From Omphalotus guepiniiformis (Eukaryota; Basidiomycota; Agaricomycetes; Agaricales; Omphalotaceae), in contig JAQOOI010000013.1 of the NCBI GenBank assembly GCA_028554645.1, positions 496,001 through 560,000 of the forward strand: a stretch of DNA of 64,000 nt, in the 5' to 3' direction. This document shows positions 1-11,530 of the stretch, one piece after another. Numbering within the stretch: position 1 is the stretch's first letter; the number at the start of each line of letters is the position of its first letter. Under the pieces are notes generated by a model. The model ran no database searches, was not told the origin of the DNA, and saw only the letters and a program-made list of their open reading frames with translations. Both the position numbers and the translations under genes were made by a program.

Positions 1-226
1 TAGCACGCTGAATAGCATCTTCGCTTCCTTCTGGAGGAGGTGGCACGTTTGCATCCCAGGCGATGTTGACAAAGATTTTGAACCCCTGGGGTACAGCAAT
101 TTTTGCTGATTTTGGCTCAAGTGAGCTAGGAGAAGAATTATTTACTGTAGAGTAGACAGCAGGCTGTAAAGTAGTAGATTTGATACAGAAAGCAGCCACT
201 GGATTGAGAACAACGGAGATGGACAT
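1..226 (-). CDS. PIH1-domain protein, N-terminal part (runs off left edge)
   Basis: The minus strand is open from an ATG at 226-224 to the window edge, about 75 codons. Residues near 42-65 read PQGFKIFVNIAWDANVPPPP, which resembles the start of the PIH1 domain (a hydrophobic 'K-F-N-x-C/A-x-x-x-x-x-P-x-P' stretch). PIH1 proteins are Hsp90/R2TP co-chaperones that help assemble snoRNPs, PIKKs and RNA polymerase II. The start codon has an acceptable context (AGCC before ATG). The gene is divergent from the DAHP synthase gene with about 220 bp between start codons, so the two may share a promoter region. The assignment rests on one short motif and is moderate; the rest of the domain lies outside the window. 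Confidence 0.5.
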   Translation of the reverse strand, partial: MSISVVLNPVAAFCIKSTTLQPAVYSTVNNSSPSSLEPKSAKIAVPQGFKIFVNIAWDANVPPPPEGSEDAIQRA

Positions 227-446
227 GGCTGTTTTGTACTGACAGTACTTGGAGAAAACTCGGCGGCGTCTCTCAGTTTGCACGTGGCGAAACGAAAAAT
301 TTGTATTGAATGAGTCGAGCGACCGAGTCAGTTCAGTTTTTCTTTCTCAGTGTTCCCATTTAAATATTCAAAATGTCTCTTTCAGATATAAAAGACGCTA
401 CGTTCAGGCCTTTCAGATTCCGTACAATTCTTTCCTCTCTTTCACA

Positions 447-2017
<1,571 letters not shown>

Positions 2018-3750
2018 TCGTTTCTCGTATTGAGTTGCTCGTCTCCACGTTGTTAGAGAAAAAAAAGGAAAACGGAAACACATTCTTGCTAATTTTGCAT
2101 CGTAAAAACAAACCATCGCGCTCTTTTCTGCTCTCGTTGTATGCATCTATCGCTTTGCCGATCTACTACTATTATTGTATCGAGGCCATTAGGTCCCATA
2201 TCCATCCCATCTAAAATTGAAGCATTCTCATAAATGTAATCGGTGGATCTTCCTAGTTGGTCTATAGAACCTGTACCATCACGAGTCACTGTATCTAGAT
2301 ATCTCGGTGGTCTTATTATAATGATTTGCACTCACCCGGGTCCGGAATCCTGATAGGCCCGAGTCGGGCCCGCTCCATGTACAAAACTTGTCGATTCTTT
2401 GGAGCTGCGCATCCTCTCACATCCTCTCACATCCTCTCACATCCTCCGATCGGCAACTTTATGAAAACCACGAGCTCAGCTTGTACATGGACACCGTGGA
2501 ATGAGCAGAGTTATCTTGCCAGTATCGCGTTTCGAAGAGGACTTTGCACACAATACAAGCCATACTCCAGTGTGTTACCTTTTCTGGAAAATCAATTTCC
2601 CAATGAAGGCACAGACATAAGTTCGTGTCAAAAATCAAGCCTGAAATTGCATGTTGGGTTGTCTGGCAAAATCAAGTGATACCGCTCTACTAGTATGTAT
2701 GAAGCCCAGCACCATTACATACATATAATAAGGTAAAATCCACCAGAGCCTGAGGCACACTGGCCAGAATCATGATCTTTGGGCCTGCAATATGTGTTAA
2801 CATCTTTGAAATCTACATGTGAAGAGGCCATTGAACACCTCTCCCCAGTGAGCAAGGTAAATTCCATGCCAAGTTGCTAAATCACTGGATGGGTATCTCA
2901 GATACACTACTGGTGGGTACAGGACATTGTGGTACATCTACTATGATAAAAATGAGCATGTGTGAATTGACAAAGAATAGAGGTTCATACTGGTATTTGT
3001 ATCTGAATAAAGTGGTTGAAGGGAAAAGTGTGAAACAGTGGTCACAGACATGCCAGAGATGTTTGGAAAGGTAATATTATAACCAGGGGCTGCCATAGGT
3101 GAGTGCTGCTTTATAGCCCAATAACTGAAAGTGGGGCAGGGATCTACATTTGTGCTCCAAATACTCAATTCACTGCCAGGACTTGTTTCAAAGATAGTAG
3201 TAGTCGTGGTTTGAGATTGACTTGCAGGTGAAGATTTAGTACCATCAGATATGCTTGAACTTGTTGATAAGTTACTGTTTTTAGACTGAAAAAACCTGGC
3301 ATATTGAATGAATAAAAATCTATCACCATACCTAGCTTTCTTTCTCAAATTGCATCCTGGATTGGCAGTAACACAATGGCTTTGATATAAAATGAGAAGA
3401 AAGACACTGAGAAATGGGATATTAATTATTATCACATTGAGTGCCAAGATATTTAACTCACAAGTGAAGTGGCAGGACTGCACTGTGACAAATCATGTCA
3501 AAAGTCAGGGAGATATTGGAAGCTCTAACACTCTGTTAAGAGTATTTATGTATAAATTTCAAATAGTGCAAGAACTTGTCAGTTTGTATAGCTCAGGCAG
3601 TTACCGGTCCTTGTCAGTTGTGGTAAATCACTGACTTAGATACAGTGTGAGTATATCAATCCATGTACATGTACTACTTATAATAGGGAATAATTTTGCA
3701 TGTCTTCCAGTGCTTCAATCACTCATACAATGTTTCTCATCTCAGGTATT
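2018..3750. other. Gene-poor stretch left of the retrotransposon
   Basis: After the DAHP synthase stop comes its likely 3' UTR, then a short direct repeat near 2411-2446 (three tandem copies of a catcctctca 10-mer). From about 2690 the DNA is AT-rich. A minus-strand open frame at 2941-3483 (180 codons) has a Ser/Thr-rich middle but no motif I recognise; it could be remnant sequence connected with the 7TM-like relic on the other side of the retrotransposon. No gene is called. Confidence 0.5.
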
Positions 3751-4288
3751 TGTTACGGCTATGCGCCGGAACTCCGGGTCAGACCTCCGGTTTCTAGAAC
3801 TTCTTTGATTTCTTCTTCCTGACATCTATTCAATCTTTCCATATGGTTCACTTTACAAATTCACGCTTTCCTATTCGCTTTTATTATTCTTTTCTACTCC
3901 GGACATCCGAACGTCGCCAACGTTCCATGTTCTTATTGTTCTTTAGTTTCATTCTTCTCACACTATTGTTTTATTACTCCGAGTATCTCCGGTAGAATAC
4001 TCATATAAATACTTCACGCTTATACTGTATATACTTTAGTTTTAAATCAATTTAGTCTCCGGACTACTATCTTGAATTTCTCGTCTGAACTCTCATCTCT
4101 CCTCGGACTTCCAATCCGGGTGCAGCACGGGGGGCAGTATCGAAATAATACTGCCTACCGGGTGAAGTCTTGTTGCCGGAGCAATTCGGAGCTCCTGGTT
4201 CTCCTGTCTTGTTCCTTTCGACTCCTTCTCTCGGACCTCCTCGGAGGTCCTCGCTCTCTTACCGTCTCTAGTCCGCACGAATTTAACA
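3751..4288 (+). repeat. 5' LTR of chromovirus
   Basis: 538 bp, beginning TGTTACGG and ending TTTAACA. It contains a TATA box (TATAAAT at 4004-4010) and, 28 nt after its last base, the probable transcript start AGTTTTAAAT (4038-4047). The first 35 bp and many later places carry CCGGA/TCCGG triplets. It reads the same as the copy at 11688-12225. Confidence 0.95.
4004..4010 (+). promoter_or_regulatory. TATA box of the chromovirus LTR
   Basis: TATAAAT lies 34 nt upstream (first base to first base) of the proposed mRNA 5' end at 4038, the usual RNA polymerase II spacing. The same site is in the 3' LTR. This is inference from position only. Confidence 0.6.
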
Positions 4289-4290
4289 GT

Positions 4291-4300
4291 ATTTAAAACT
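4291..4300 (+). promoter_or_regulatory. Primer-binding site, candidate self-priming type
   Basis: Two bases after the LTR end the sequence ATTTAAAACT is the exact reverse complement of AGTTTTAAAT at 4038-4047 in the LTR, which sits where the TATA box predicts the transcript to begin. In Tf1/sushi elements the first 11 nt or so of the mRNA fold back onto the PBS as primer in place of a tRNA. I saw no TGG-type tRNA-complementary PBS here. Confidence 0.65.
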
Positions 4301-4322
4301 CTTCTCTGTGCTGCTATTAATC

Positions 4323-5942
4323 ATGTCACAACATCCTACAAACCCTTTACTTGAGGCTTCACAGTCTCACGCACCATTTTACCAAGGTCGCGATCCCAAT
4401 GCTCTTCGTGAGCGGCGGAGATCCGGTCTTTACTCAGTTCGCGCAAGCGAATTCGTCTCACCAAGCCGAGGCTCACGCCTTTCTCAACAACCTCCGGTCC
4501 TATCAACATTATTTTCACCAGGTCATTTGCCTGGTTTTCGAAATCCTCCAGTAACTCCGACTCGTCGAACTTCCACAATTCCGGGAGTATTACCGATACA
4601 AGAAGACGTTTCCGATACTGCTCCTGAAGAGCAGAATGACGAAGACGATGACATTATCGCAGCGGCGACGGAAGGAGAGGCTGGGGATCAGCCAGAAGGA
4701 ATAGGAGGTAATGGTGGGGATCCTGGAGAAGGCGATGAAGGTAATGGTGGTGGACCAGGCCATGGAGGTCCGGGTGGACCTGGCGGGCCTGGAGAACCAG
4801 GTGGAAATGGTGGCGGTGGACCGGGTGGTCCTGGAGGTCCTGGGGGACCTTCCGGGGGTACCGGTGGCACCGGTGATGAAGATTTTAGGCGGATGATGCA
4901 GGAGTTTCTTACCACTAGCATGGCTGGTTTTACTAACATGGCTAGGGCATTTAATACACAGGCATCAGCAGCTCCGGAGAGCAAATCGCGCTTGAAGGAG
5001 CCAGACGTTTTTGACGGCTCGGATCCGCGGAAGCTCCGGAATTTCATCATTTCCTTGGCTCTTCACCACTCAGATCGGCCTCAATATTTCTCTTCGGACG
5101 ATCGTAAGATCACTTTCGCGCTCTCTTATTTGTCTGGATCAGCTCTGGAATATTTCCAGCCAGAGCTCCTGAACCCGGATCCGGACGATCCTCCGGCATG
5201 GATGGTCAATTATCAGGCCTTCATGCAGGAGCTGATGGAAAATTTCGGAGAGTACGATATGGAAGCGGAGGCTGAGCAACGCCTCAGTGGGCTCAAAATG
5301 AGGGATACGGATCGAATCCGTAATTACAATGTAAAGTTCGGAGCCTACGCAGCGATGGTTCTTTGGGATCAAGCTGCTTTACGTTGGGCCTATTATCAAG
5401 GTTTGCCATCCCGTATTAAGGACGAACTAATGCGGATCGAGTATCCGAAAACCTATCAGGGGACCCGGAAAGAGGCCACCAAGATTGACGCTCGCCACTG
5501 GGCTCGCTCTGCTGAAAAGCAGCGAGAACAGCGAACGTCCGGTGGAGGCTCCGGTAACTCCGGAAGTGGATCCTCTACTTCACAATCCGGTTCGCAGAAG
5601 AAGAAGAGTGGCAGTTTCAACAAGCCCTCCTCTTCTTCTAACAACCGCTCGAACTCCGGAAACTCCGGATCTGGTTCTGGTTCTGGCTCCGGTTCTAACT
5701 CCGGCAAGACAAATTCCTCTTCGACCACGCCAAAACCATACGCGGATAGGCTAGGGAAGGATGGGAAGTTGACGCAGGCGGAGAAGGACAGGCGCCGGAA
5801 GTTGAAGTTATGTTTCTTTTGTGGAGGTAATCATACTATGGATAATTGCGATAAGCGGAAGAAGTTGAACGAGGCTCGTGGACGAGCTTCGGAGGTAACT
5901 TCGGAGGACTCCAAACCGACTCCAAAGGAGTCGGAAAAATAG
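4323..5942 (+). CDS. Gag polyprotein of chromovirus
   Basis: 539 aa if started at the ATG at 4323 (MSQHPTNPL); another in-frame ATG lies 15 nt upstream. The N-terminal third is low-complexity, including a Gly/Pro-rich collagen-like stretch (about residues 120-185). A retrotransposon Gag capsid-like region follows (about 215-390: LKEPDVFDGSDPRKLRNFI, then ALEYF, W, and RIRNYNVKF). A Ser/Gly/Asn-rich linker comes next, then a zinc knuckle CFFCGGNHTMDNC. The knuckle spacing is CX2CX3HX4C, one residue shorter than the usual CX2CX4HX4C. The product would form the virus-like particle and bind RNA. The pol frame overlaps its last 88 nt. Confidence 0.9.
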   Translation: MSQHPTNPLLEASQSHAPFYQGRDPNALRERRRSGLYSVRASEFVSPSRGSRLSQQPPVLSTLFSPGHLPGFRNPPVTPTRRTSTIPGVLPIQEDVSDTAPEEQNDEDDDIIAAATEGEAGDQPEGIGGNGGDPGEGDEGNGGGPGHGGPGGPGGPGEPGGNGGGGPGGPGGPGGPSGGTGGTGDEDFRRMMQEFLTTSMAGFTNMARAFNTQASAAPESKSRLKEPDVFDGSDPRKLRNFIISLALHHSDRPQYFSSDDRKITFALSYLSGSALEYFQPELLNPDPDDPPAWMVNYQAFMQELMENFGEYDMEAEAEQRLSGLKMRDTDRIRNYNVKFGAYAAMVLWDQAALRWAYYQGLPSRIKDELMRIEYPKTYQGTRKEATKIDARHWARSAEKQREQRTSGGGSGNSGSGSSTSQSGSQKKKSGSFNKPSSSSNNRSNSGNSGSGSGSGSGSNSGKTNSSSTTPKPYADRLGKDGKLTQAEKDRRRKLKLCFFCGGNHTMDNCDKRKKLNEARGRASEVTSEDSKPTPKESEK

Positions 5943-8900
5943 TCCGCAGCCCAGATGCCTCGACACGAAATTTGGGTTGCGTTGGCCACGATCGTGTCAT
6001 CTCCGAGGTTACTCTCAACGCGTCCGCTCTTTTACACCACTCTGATTCGCTTGTATTACCACTTTGTATCAATCGGAGCTCCTCGGGCCTCAAGGGCCTC
6101 GATAGGGAGCCCGAAAATGAGTCTACTTCATTTTTGAAATTTTCTACGTTACTTGATTCTGGTTCTTCTCATAGTTTCCTCGATTCAAAATTTGTTCATG
6201 ATTATTTTCTTCCGGTAACTCCGGTTCCTCCGGTTCGACTACGCCTTCTTGATGGTTCAACCGCTTCTTCATTAATTGAAGAGCTTGTTACTTTACCTGT
6301 TCAATTTCCTTCCGGGGAGACCTTGTCTCTTGACTTTTTTGTCACTTCTTTGGATTCGTCTTGTAAAGCTGTTTTAGGATACAACTTTCTCACCCGCTAC
6401 AACCCGTTGGTTGACTGGGTCACAGGAGTTATTTCATTCCGAAACACTGATCAAACAGTTCCATCTCCCATTCCGCAGGCTGCATCTTCAACTCCGGTTG
6501 AGGTAGCGTCCATCGACGCATCTCCGACACCTACCTCTCGTCCTCGGAAGGCGAACTTTCCCTTTGAACCCATCTACTCATATCCAACCGTCACGCAAAT
6601 GGGAGCAAGAATTTCGGACCCGTCGGATCCGGATATTGCTTTTATTGGTGCTGCAGCATTCATACGGGCTTGCAAGGAAGCTGGACAAGATCCCATTGTG
6701 ATCTACGGACGTCCGGTTACCTCCGTTACTGGTAACGCAGCATCTATCCATTCACCTGTTGATCTCTCCGGAATACCGGAAGAGTATCACGATTTTGCTG
6801 ACGTTTTTGATGAAGGTCTTTCAGAAGTCTTACCACCGTACCGCCCTTACGACCTTAAAATCGACTTAGAGGACGGTGCTGAACCTCCCCTCGGACGTGT
6901 TTACCCACTGTCCGCAAAGGAACTAGAGGCCCTTAGGGCTTTCTTGGACAAGCATCTCGCCAACGGATTCATTACGACCTCTTCATCTAAACACGGAGCT
7001 CCGGTATTGTTTGTTCCTAAAAAGAATGGCTCACTCCGTCTCTGTGTAGATTTTCGTGGCTTGAACAAGATTACCCGCAAGGACCGGTATCCTTTACCAT
7101 TAATTTCCGACCTCCTCGACGCTCCTAAAAAGGCGAAAATCTATACCAAGCTTGATCTTCGACATGCTTACCACTTGGTCCGGATCGCCGAGGGAGACGA
7201 ATGGAAAACTGCTTTCCGCACCAGATACGGCTCTTACGAATGGAAGGTCATTCCCGAGGGACTAACCAATGCTCCGGCGGCTTTTCAACGGTTTGTAAAT
7301 GAAATATTTGCTGACTTACTAGACGTCTACGTTATTGTCTACCTTGACGACGTTCTAATCTATTCGGACAACCGAGCAGACCATCGAAAACATGTCCGCG
7401 AGGTTCTCCGACGCCTCCGGAAGCACGGCTTATTCTGCAATCCCAACAAATGTGTCTTCGACTCCGAAACTGTTGAATACCTCGGTTACATTCTGTCACC
7501 GGACGGTCTTCGGATGTCCGAGGAGAAGGTTAAGGCCATCGTCGATTGGCCCCTTCCTCGACCCGGACGAATCAAAGACATTCAGTCCTTCCTTGGTTTC
7601 TGTAATTTCTATCGCCGTTTCATCTGCAACTATTCTGGTATCGTGGTTCCACTAACTCGTCTTACTCGCAAAGGTATTCCTTGGAAATGGTCCGAGGAGT
7701 GTCAACATTCTTTTGATTCACTTAAATCTGCTTTTCTTTCCGCTCCTGTTCTAACTCACTGGGAACCTGACCGACAGATAATCCTGGAAACGGACGCCTC
7801 GGACTACGCCATAGCGGCAATTCTTTCACTTCGTATGGACGATGGAGAAATCCATCCAGTCGCATTTCTTTCTCGGACCCTTCATGCCGCCGAGCTCAAC
7901 TACGACACCCACGACAAGGAGCTCCTCGCCATCTTTGAATCTTTCCAACACTGGCGGCATTACTTGGAGGGCTCCGCAACGCCGGTCGACGTGGTCACAG
8001 ATCATAAGAACTTGGAGTACTTCAGTACTACCAAGGTCTTGACACGCCGACAGGTTAGATGGAGTGAATACTTGTCTCACTTTAATATGGTAATCCGGTT
8101 CCGACCGGGACGCCTCGGAGCAAAACCTGACGCTCTGACTCGACGTTGGGACGTCTACCCAAAAGAGGGAGATAGCACTTACGCTACGGTCAATCCACAG
8201 AATCTGAAACCGATTTTCACCCAAGAACAACTATCGACTTCACTTCGAGCAACCTTCCTAGAAGGTCCAGTCCTTCGCGCTAGTATCATTATGGATCTCG
8301 ACAAACTACACCAGTCGATCCGGGAATCTCTAGCTTCAGACCCGGAGTCCAAGGCAGGTATGTCACTTGCCAATGATGATGCTAACAAACGTTGGACTTT
8401 AGACAACTCCGGACAACTCCGGCTCGACAGTCGCATTTATGTTCCAGACTCGGGTGACCTGCGGCTTCAGGTACTTCGATATTTCCATGACCACCCACTT
8501 TCAGGACACTTTGGGCAGAACCGGACACTCGAGGTCATCCGAAGACAGTATACCTGGCCTCGGATCCGAGAGTTCGTCCGGTCCTACGTGCAATCCTGCA
8601 CTGTTTGCGGTCGCAACAAGAGCCGTAGACACCGTCCTTATGGTCTTCTTCAACCTCTCCCAGTTCCGGAACGTCCTTGGGATTCCATATCCATGGACTT
8701 CATTGAACAACTTCCGGACTCTCATGGCTTTACAGCCATTCTAGTCGTGGTAGACAGGGCATCTAAGCAAGCCATTTTTATTCCTACTTTTGACACCATA
8801 ACCTCCGAACAGCTAGCCCAACTTTTCGTCCTTCACGTATTTTCCAAACACGGTGTTCCTCGGCATGTCACCTCCGACCGGGGCTCCGAGTTTGTCTCGC

Positions 8901-9778
8901 AGTTTTTTAGGGCTTTAGGTAAAGCGTTGCAGATGGAACTTCATTACACCTCCGGTTATCATCCGGAGGCTGATGGACAAACTGAACGAGCTAACCAAAC
9001 TCTGGAACAGTACATCCGAATTTATTGCTCTTACCAACAGGATGACTGGGATGAACTATTGGCCATTGCAGAGTTTGCCTACAATAACGCTCCGAACGGC
9101 TCCACTGGCATTTCACCCTTCTTTGCCAACAAAGGTTATCACCCAAACCTTTCAATACATCCGGAATACGACCTCGCATCCGACCGGGCTCGACAGTTTG
9201 TGGTCAACCTTGACGAGCTCCACACTTTTCTACGCAATGAGATTACTCTTGCTCAGACTCGTTACAAGGAACAAGCTGACCGGCGGAGGTCCTCGGCTCC
9301 GGAATTTCCCATTGGCTCAGAAGTATATCTTAACGCTAAGCACATTCGTTCTACCCGTCCTACAGCTAAATTTTCCGAGAAATATCTAGGACCATTTAAA
9401 ATTCTAGCTCGACCTAGTAACCTTGCCTATACACTACAGCTTCCGGACTACCTCCGGTCCGTACATCCAGTATTCCATGTCTCTCAACTCGAACCAGCAC
9501 CTCCCAACACCATTCCTAACCGCACACAACCTCCGCCTCCTCCGGTTGAGGTCAACGGCGAAGTTGAATACGAGATCGCTCAAATACTGGACTCCAAGTT
9601 GGATCGGAGACGCCGGAAATGTCCGCTATTGTACTATGTCCAATGGCTTGGTTATGAAGGAACAGATGAAGAATTCTCGTGGGTCTTAGCTGATGAACTC
9701 ACGGCTGAAGACTACATCCAGGATTTCCATGTCCGATATCCGGACAAACCTGGACCTCTGTCGAAGTTGACAATCTGA
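5855..9778 (+). CDS. Pol polyprotein (PR-RT-RNase H-IN-chromodomain) of chromovirus
   Basis: The frame is open from 5855, overlaps the end of gag in the -1 frame, and has no early ATG, so it is probably made by frameshifting or another recoding event; the exact start is unknown. Domains in order: aspartic protease (LLDSGSSHSF near 6155); reverse transcriptase (VPKKNGSLRLCVDFRGLN, then YLDD near 7340); RNase H (ETDASDYA, THDKELLA, TDHKNLEYF); integrase zinc finger of HHCC type (HPLSGHFG ... CTVCGRNK); DDE integrase core (MDFIEQLPD, TSDRGSEFVS, HPEADGQTERANQTLE); and a C-terminal chromodomain (YEIAQILDSK ... YYVQWLGY ... FSWV, about 9565-9745). All catalytic residues I looked for are present and there is no internal stop. 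The chromodomain would steer integration to particular chromatin. Confidence 0.93.
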   Translation, partial: AEEVERGSWTSFGGNFGGLQTDSKGVGKIVRSPDASTRNLGCVGHDRVISEVTLNASALLHHSDSLVLPLCINRSSSGLKGLDREPENESTSFLKFSTLLDSGSSHSFLDSKFVHDYFLPVTPVPPVRLRLLDGSTASSLIEELVTLPVQFPSGETLSLDFFVTSLDSSCKAVLGYNFLTRYNPLVDWVTGVISFRNTDQTVPSPIPQAASSTPVEVASIDASPTPTSRPRKANFPFEPIYSYPTVTQMGARISDPSDPDIAFIGAAAFIRACKEAGQDPIVIYGRPVTSVTGNAASIHSPVDLSGIPEEYHDFADVFDEGLSEVLPPYRPYDLKIDLEDGAEPPLGRVYPLSAKELEALRAFLDKHLANGFITTSSSKHGAPVLFVPKKNGSLRLCVDFRGLNKITRKDRYPLPLISDLLDAPKKAKIYTKLDLRHAYHLVRIAEGDEWKTAFRTRYGSYEWKVIPEGLTNAPAAFQRFVNEIFADLLDVYVIVYLDDVLIYSDNRADHRKHVREVLRRLRKHGLFCNPNKCVFDSETVEYLGYILSPDGLRMSEEKVKAIVDWPLPRPGRIKDIQSFLGFCNFYRRFICNYSGIVVPLTRLTRKGIPWKWSEECQHSFDSLKSAFLSAPVLTHWEPDRQIILETDASDYAIAAILSLRMDDGEIHPVAFLSRTLHAAELNYDTHDKELLAIFESFQHWRHYLEGSATPVDVVTDHKNLEYFSTTKVLTRRQVRWSEYLSHFNMVIRFRPGRLGAKPDALTRRWDVYPKEGDSTYATVNPQNLKPIFTQEQLSTSLRATFLEGPVLRASIIMDLDKLHQSIRESLASDPESKAGMSLANDDANKRWTLDNSGQLRLDSRIYVPDSGDLRLQVLRYFHDHPLSGHFGQNRTLEVIRRQYTWPRIREFVRSYVQSCTVCGRNKSRRHRPYGLLQPLPVPERPWDSISMDFIEQLPDSHGFTAILVVVDRASKQAIFIPTFDTITSEQLAQLFVLHVFSKHGVPRHVTSDRGSEFVSQFFRALGKALQMELHYTSGYHPEADGQTERANQTLEQYIRIYCSYQQDDWDELLAIAEFAYNNAPNGSTGISPFFANKGYHPNLSIHPEYDLASDRARQFVVNLDELHTFLRNEITLAQTRYKEQADRRRSSAPEFPIGSEVYLNAKHIRSTRPTAKFSEKYLGPFKILARPSNLAYTLQLPDYLRSVHPVFHVSQLEPAPPNTIPNRTQPPPPPVEVNGEVEYEIAQILDSKLDRRRRKCPLLYYVQWLGYEGTDEEFSWVLADELTAEDYIQDFHVRYPDKPGPLSKLTI

Positions 9779-9983
9779 TCGGACGTCCTCGGACGTTGAC
9801 GGTCTTGGTGTTTCTTTCTTTCTCTCTATCCCTTTTGCTCTCTCTCTTTCTATCACGCTTATCTCGTTATAAAAAACAGACATTTATTTATACAAAACAA
9901 AACAAAAGCTATCAAGAAAAACAAAACAAAAGACATATTATATACAAGTTCTTTTTCTTTTCTATCTACAACTCCTTCTCTAT

Positions 9984-11465
9984 TCATGTCCTACTCGGAC
10001 CTCCTCGCTCTTCCCGTCGTCTTTCAATTTCTTTTCGCCTTTCAGCGAACATCTTTCGCTCCTCCGCGGTATAGCGAGTATTCGTTTCCTCTTCTTCTCT
10101 GATCCTCTCTGCCGGTACTTCTCGGAGCCCCGTACAGATCTCGTCCACCTGCTCAAAAAACTCAGTCAACTGAGCGGCCTCTCCGCCCAGTACTCCTTGC
10201 ACCATCCTACTGTTCATGACACTAGGCAACGTCGGCTCTCGCACCTCCGGACGGGCATCCGATCGCTCTGCTTGGTCGCGCTCCCAAGCAAAGTGTAATT
10301 CCCGGCCCATTTCGGCAAGCCGGATCGAGGCGTTGATTATCGCCTGGTTCATGATATAGGACCCCTGAACAGGAGTCGTGGCACCCATTGCCATTCCCAA
10401 GGCAAGGGCCCAGTCGCGGGTCCGTTCCGCCAAGAATACACCCCAACTAGAGACCTCTTCTCTAGTTGAGTAGACGGCGGCGTCAACGTCATCGATCCGC
10501 CGGTTCACCAAGTCCAAGTCGGAGAGCTCCGCGGAGTCCCGAGGCTCTCCTGCTCGTCCCTCTACTTTCTTCTCCAACTTAGCTAACCTAGAAAGGATTT
10601 CTTCATTTTGCTGCATAAGCAGCTCGAGGGAAGCCGGAGAAAAAGAAGTGGTGGTGCTCGGAGCACCGACTCGCTCCGAAAACGAGCATTTTGATTTTTG
10701 TTTCCTGCATTCGTCGCAGGAGGTAGACTTGGTGTTCCGAGGGCGCCCGGAACAGTGGTATCGTCGTGCCCGGCACTGCAGGCAGGCGGGTCGGGAGCTA
10801 GGAGCTCCGGTTTCTTCTTCTTCGTCCTCTTCATCTGAAATGACAATAGACTAATATTTTGTTATAACTCAATTCCAATACTGGTATTCATTTACTTACC
10901 GCTGAAATCACATTTTTTCTCTTTTTCTTAGGAGACCCACCGGCCTCCGGTTCTTCTTGCGCCTTCCGTTTTCCATCCCTCTTCTCTTTCCTTCTCCTCG
11001 CCTCCTCGGCCTTCTCAATAGCCCGCCTGGCTTTCTTCTCCTCCTCCGCCTCACTTTCCTCCTCGGCCCTCCGGTTCTCCTCATCCAGAATCCTTTGCGC
11101 CTCCTCAACTTCTCTCCTCCTCCGCTCTCGCTCCTCCGCCCTCCACTTTTCTTGCGCCTCCTGACGCCACTCCTGAATCCTCCGGACTTCCTCTGTCCAC
11201 TCATTCTTTGCCTTATCGTACTCAGCCCACTCCCTATCTTCTTCCTGTTCAACTAAAAGAACATTGAGTATCGGACATCCGCAGACAGGATAAACTCACC
11301 CAAGGCAATAGCCACTTTTATTCTGTCAAACTCCTCCGCATTCTCCGGTGTCTTCCTTCGAGGCAAGGCTGGTTTGACCCTTGGCTCGGGTTCCGGACGT
11401 CCGAAGGGCGCCGGTAAGGGGTACTCCTCCTCAAAGCTGGGGGTGGTGGCGCGGTTTGATGACAT
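9984..11465 (-). CDS. Antisense Zn(II)2Cys6 zinc-cluster protein encoded inside the chromovirus
   Basis: Spliced minus-strand gene between pol and the 3' LTR. Exons 11465-11300, 11252-10900 and 10850-9984 have GT-AG introns of 47 and 49 bp and join in frame to 461 aa. Residues 1-55 are Pro/Glu-rich; about 57-155 are a highly charged Glu/Arg coiled coil (EWRQEAQEKWRAEERERRRR and on); PKKKRK at 163-168 is an SV40-type nuclear signal. Residues 196-228 form a perfect fungal zinc cluster: C196-X2-C-X6-C-X11-C218-X2-C-X6-C228, with the basic loop CRARRYHC. A second coiled coil starts at about 240 and the C-terminal tail is Arg/Glu-rich. Zn2Cys6 proteins are fungal transcription factors that bind CGG/CCG triplets. 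The gene has its own TATAAAAG 66-73 nt upstream of the ATG. Its function in the element is unknown. Confidence 0.8.
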
Positions 11466-11530
11466 CGTTGTGTTGGGCCTACGGGGTGGATTTGCGCGGG
11501 GTTGAGGAACTTAGAGGTTTGCAGGCTAGG

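Noticed and set aside
4684..5050. Pro/Gly-rich open frame on the minus strand opposite gag
   Set aside because: It is the antisense shadow of the Gly/Pro-rich repeat in Gag; no splice sites or motif.
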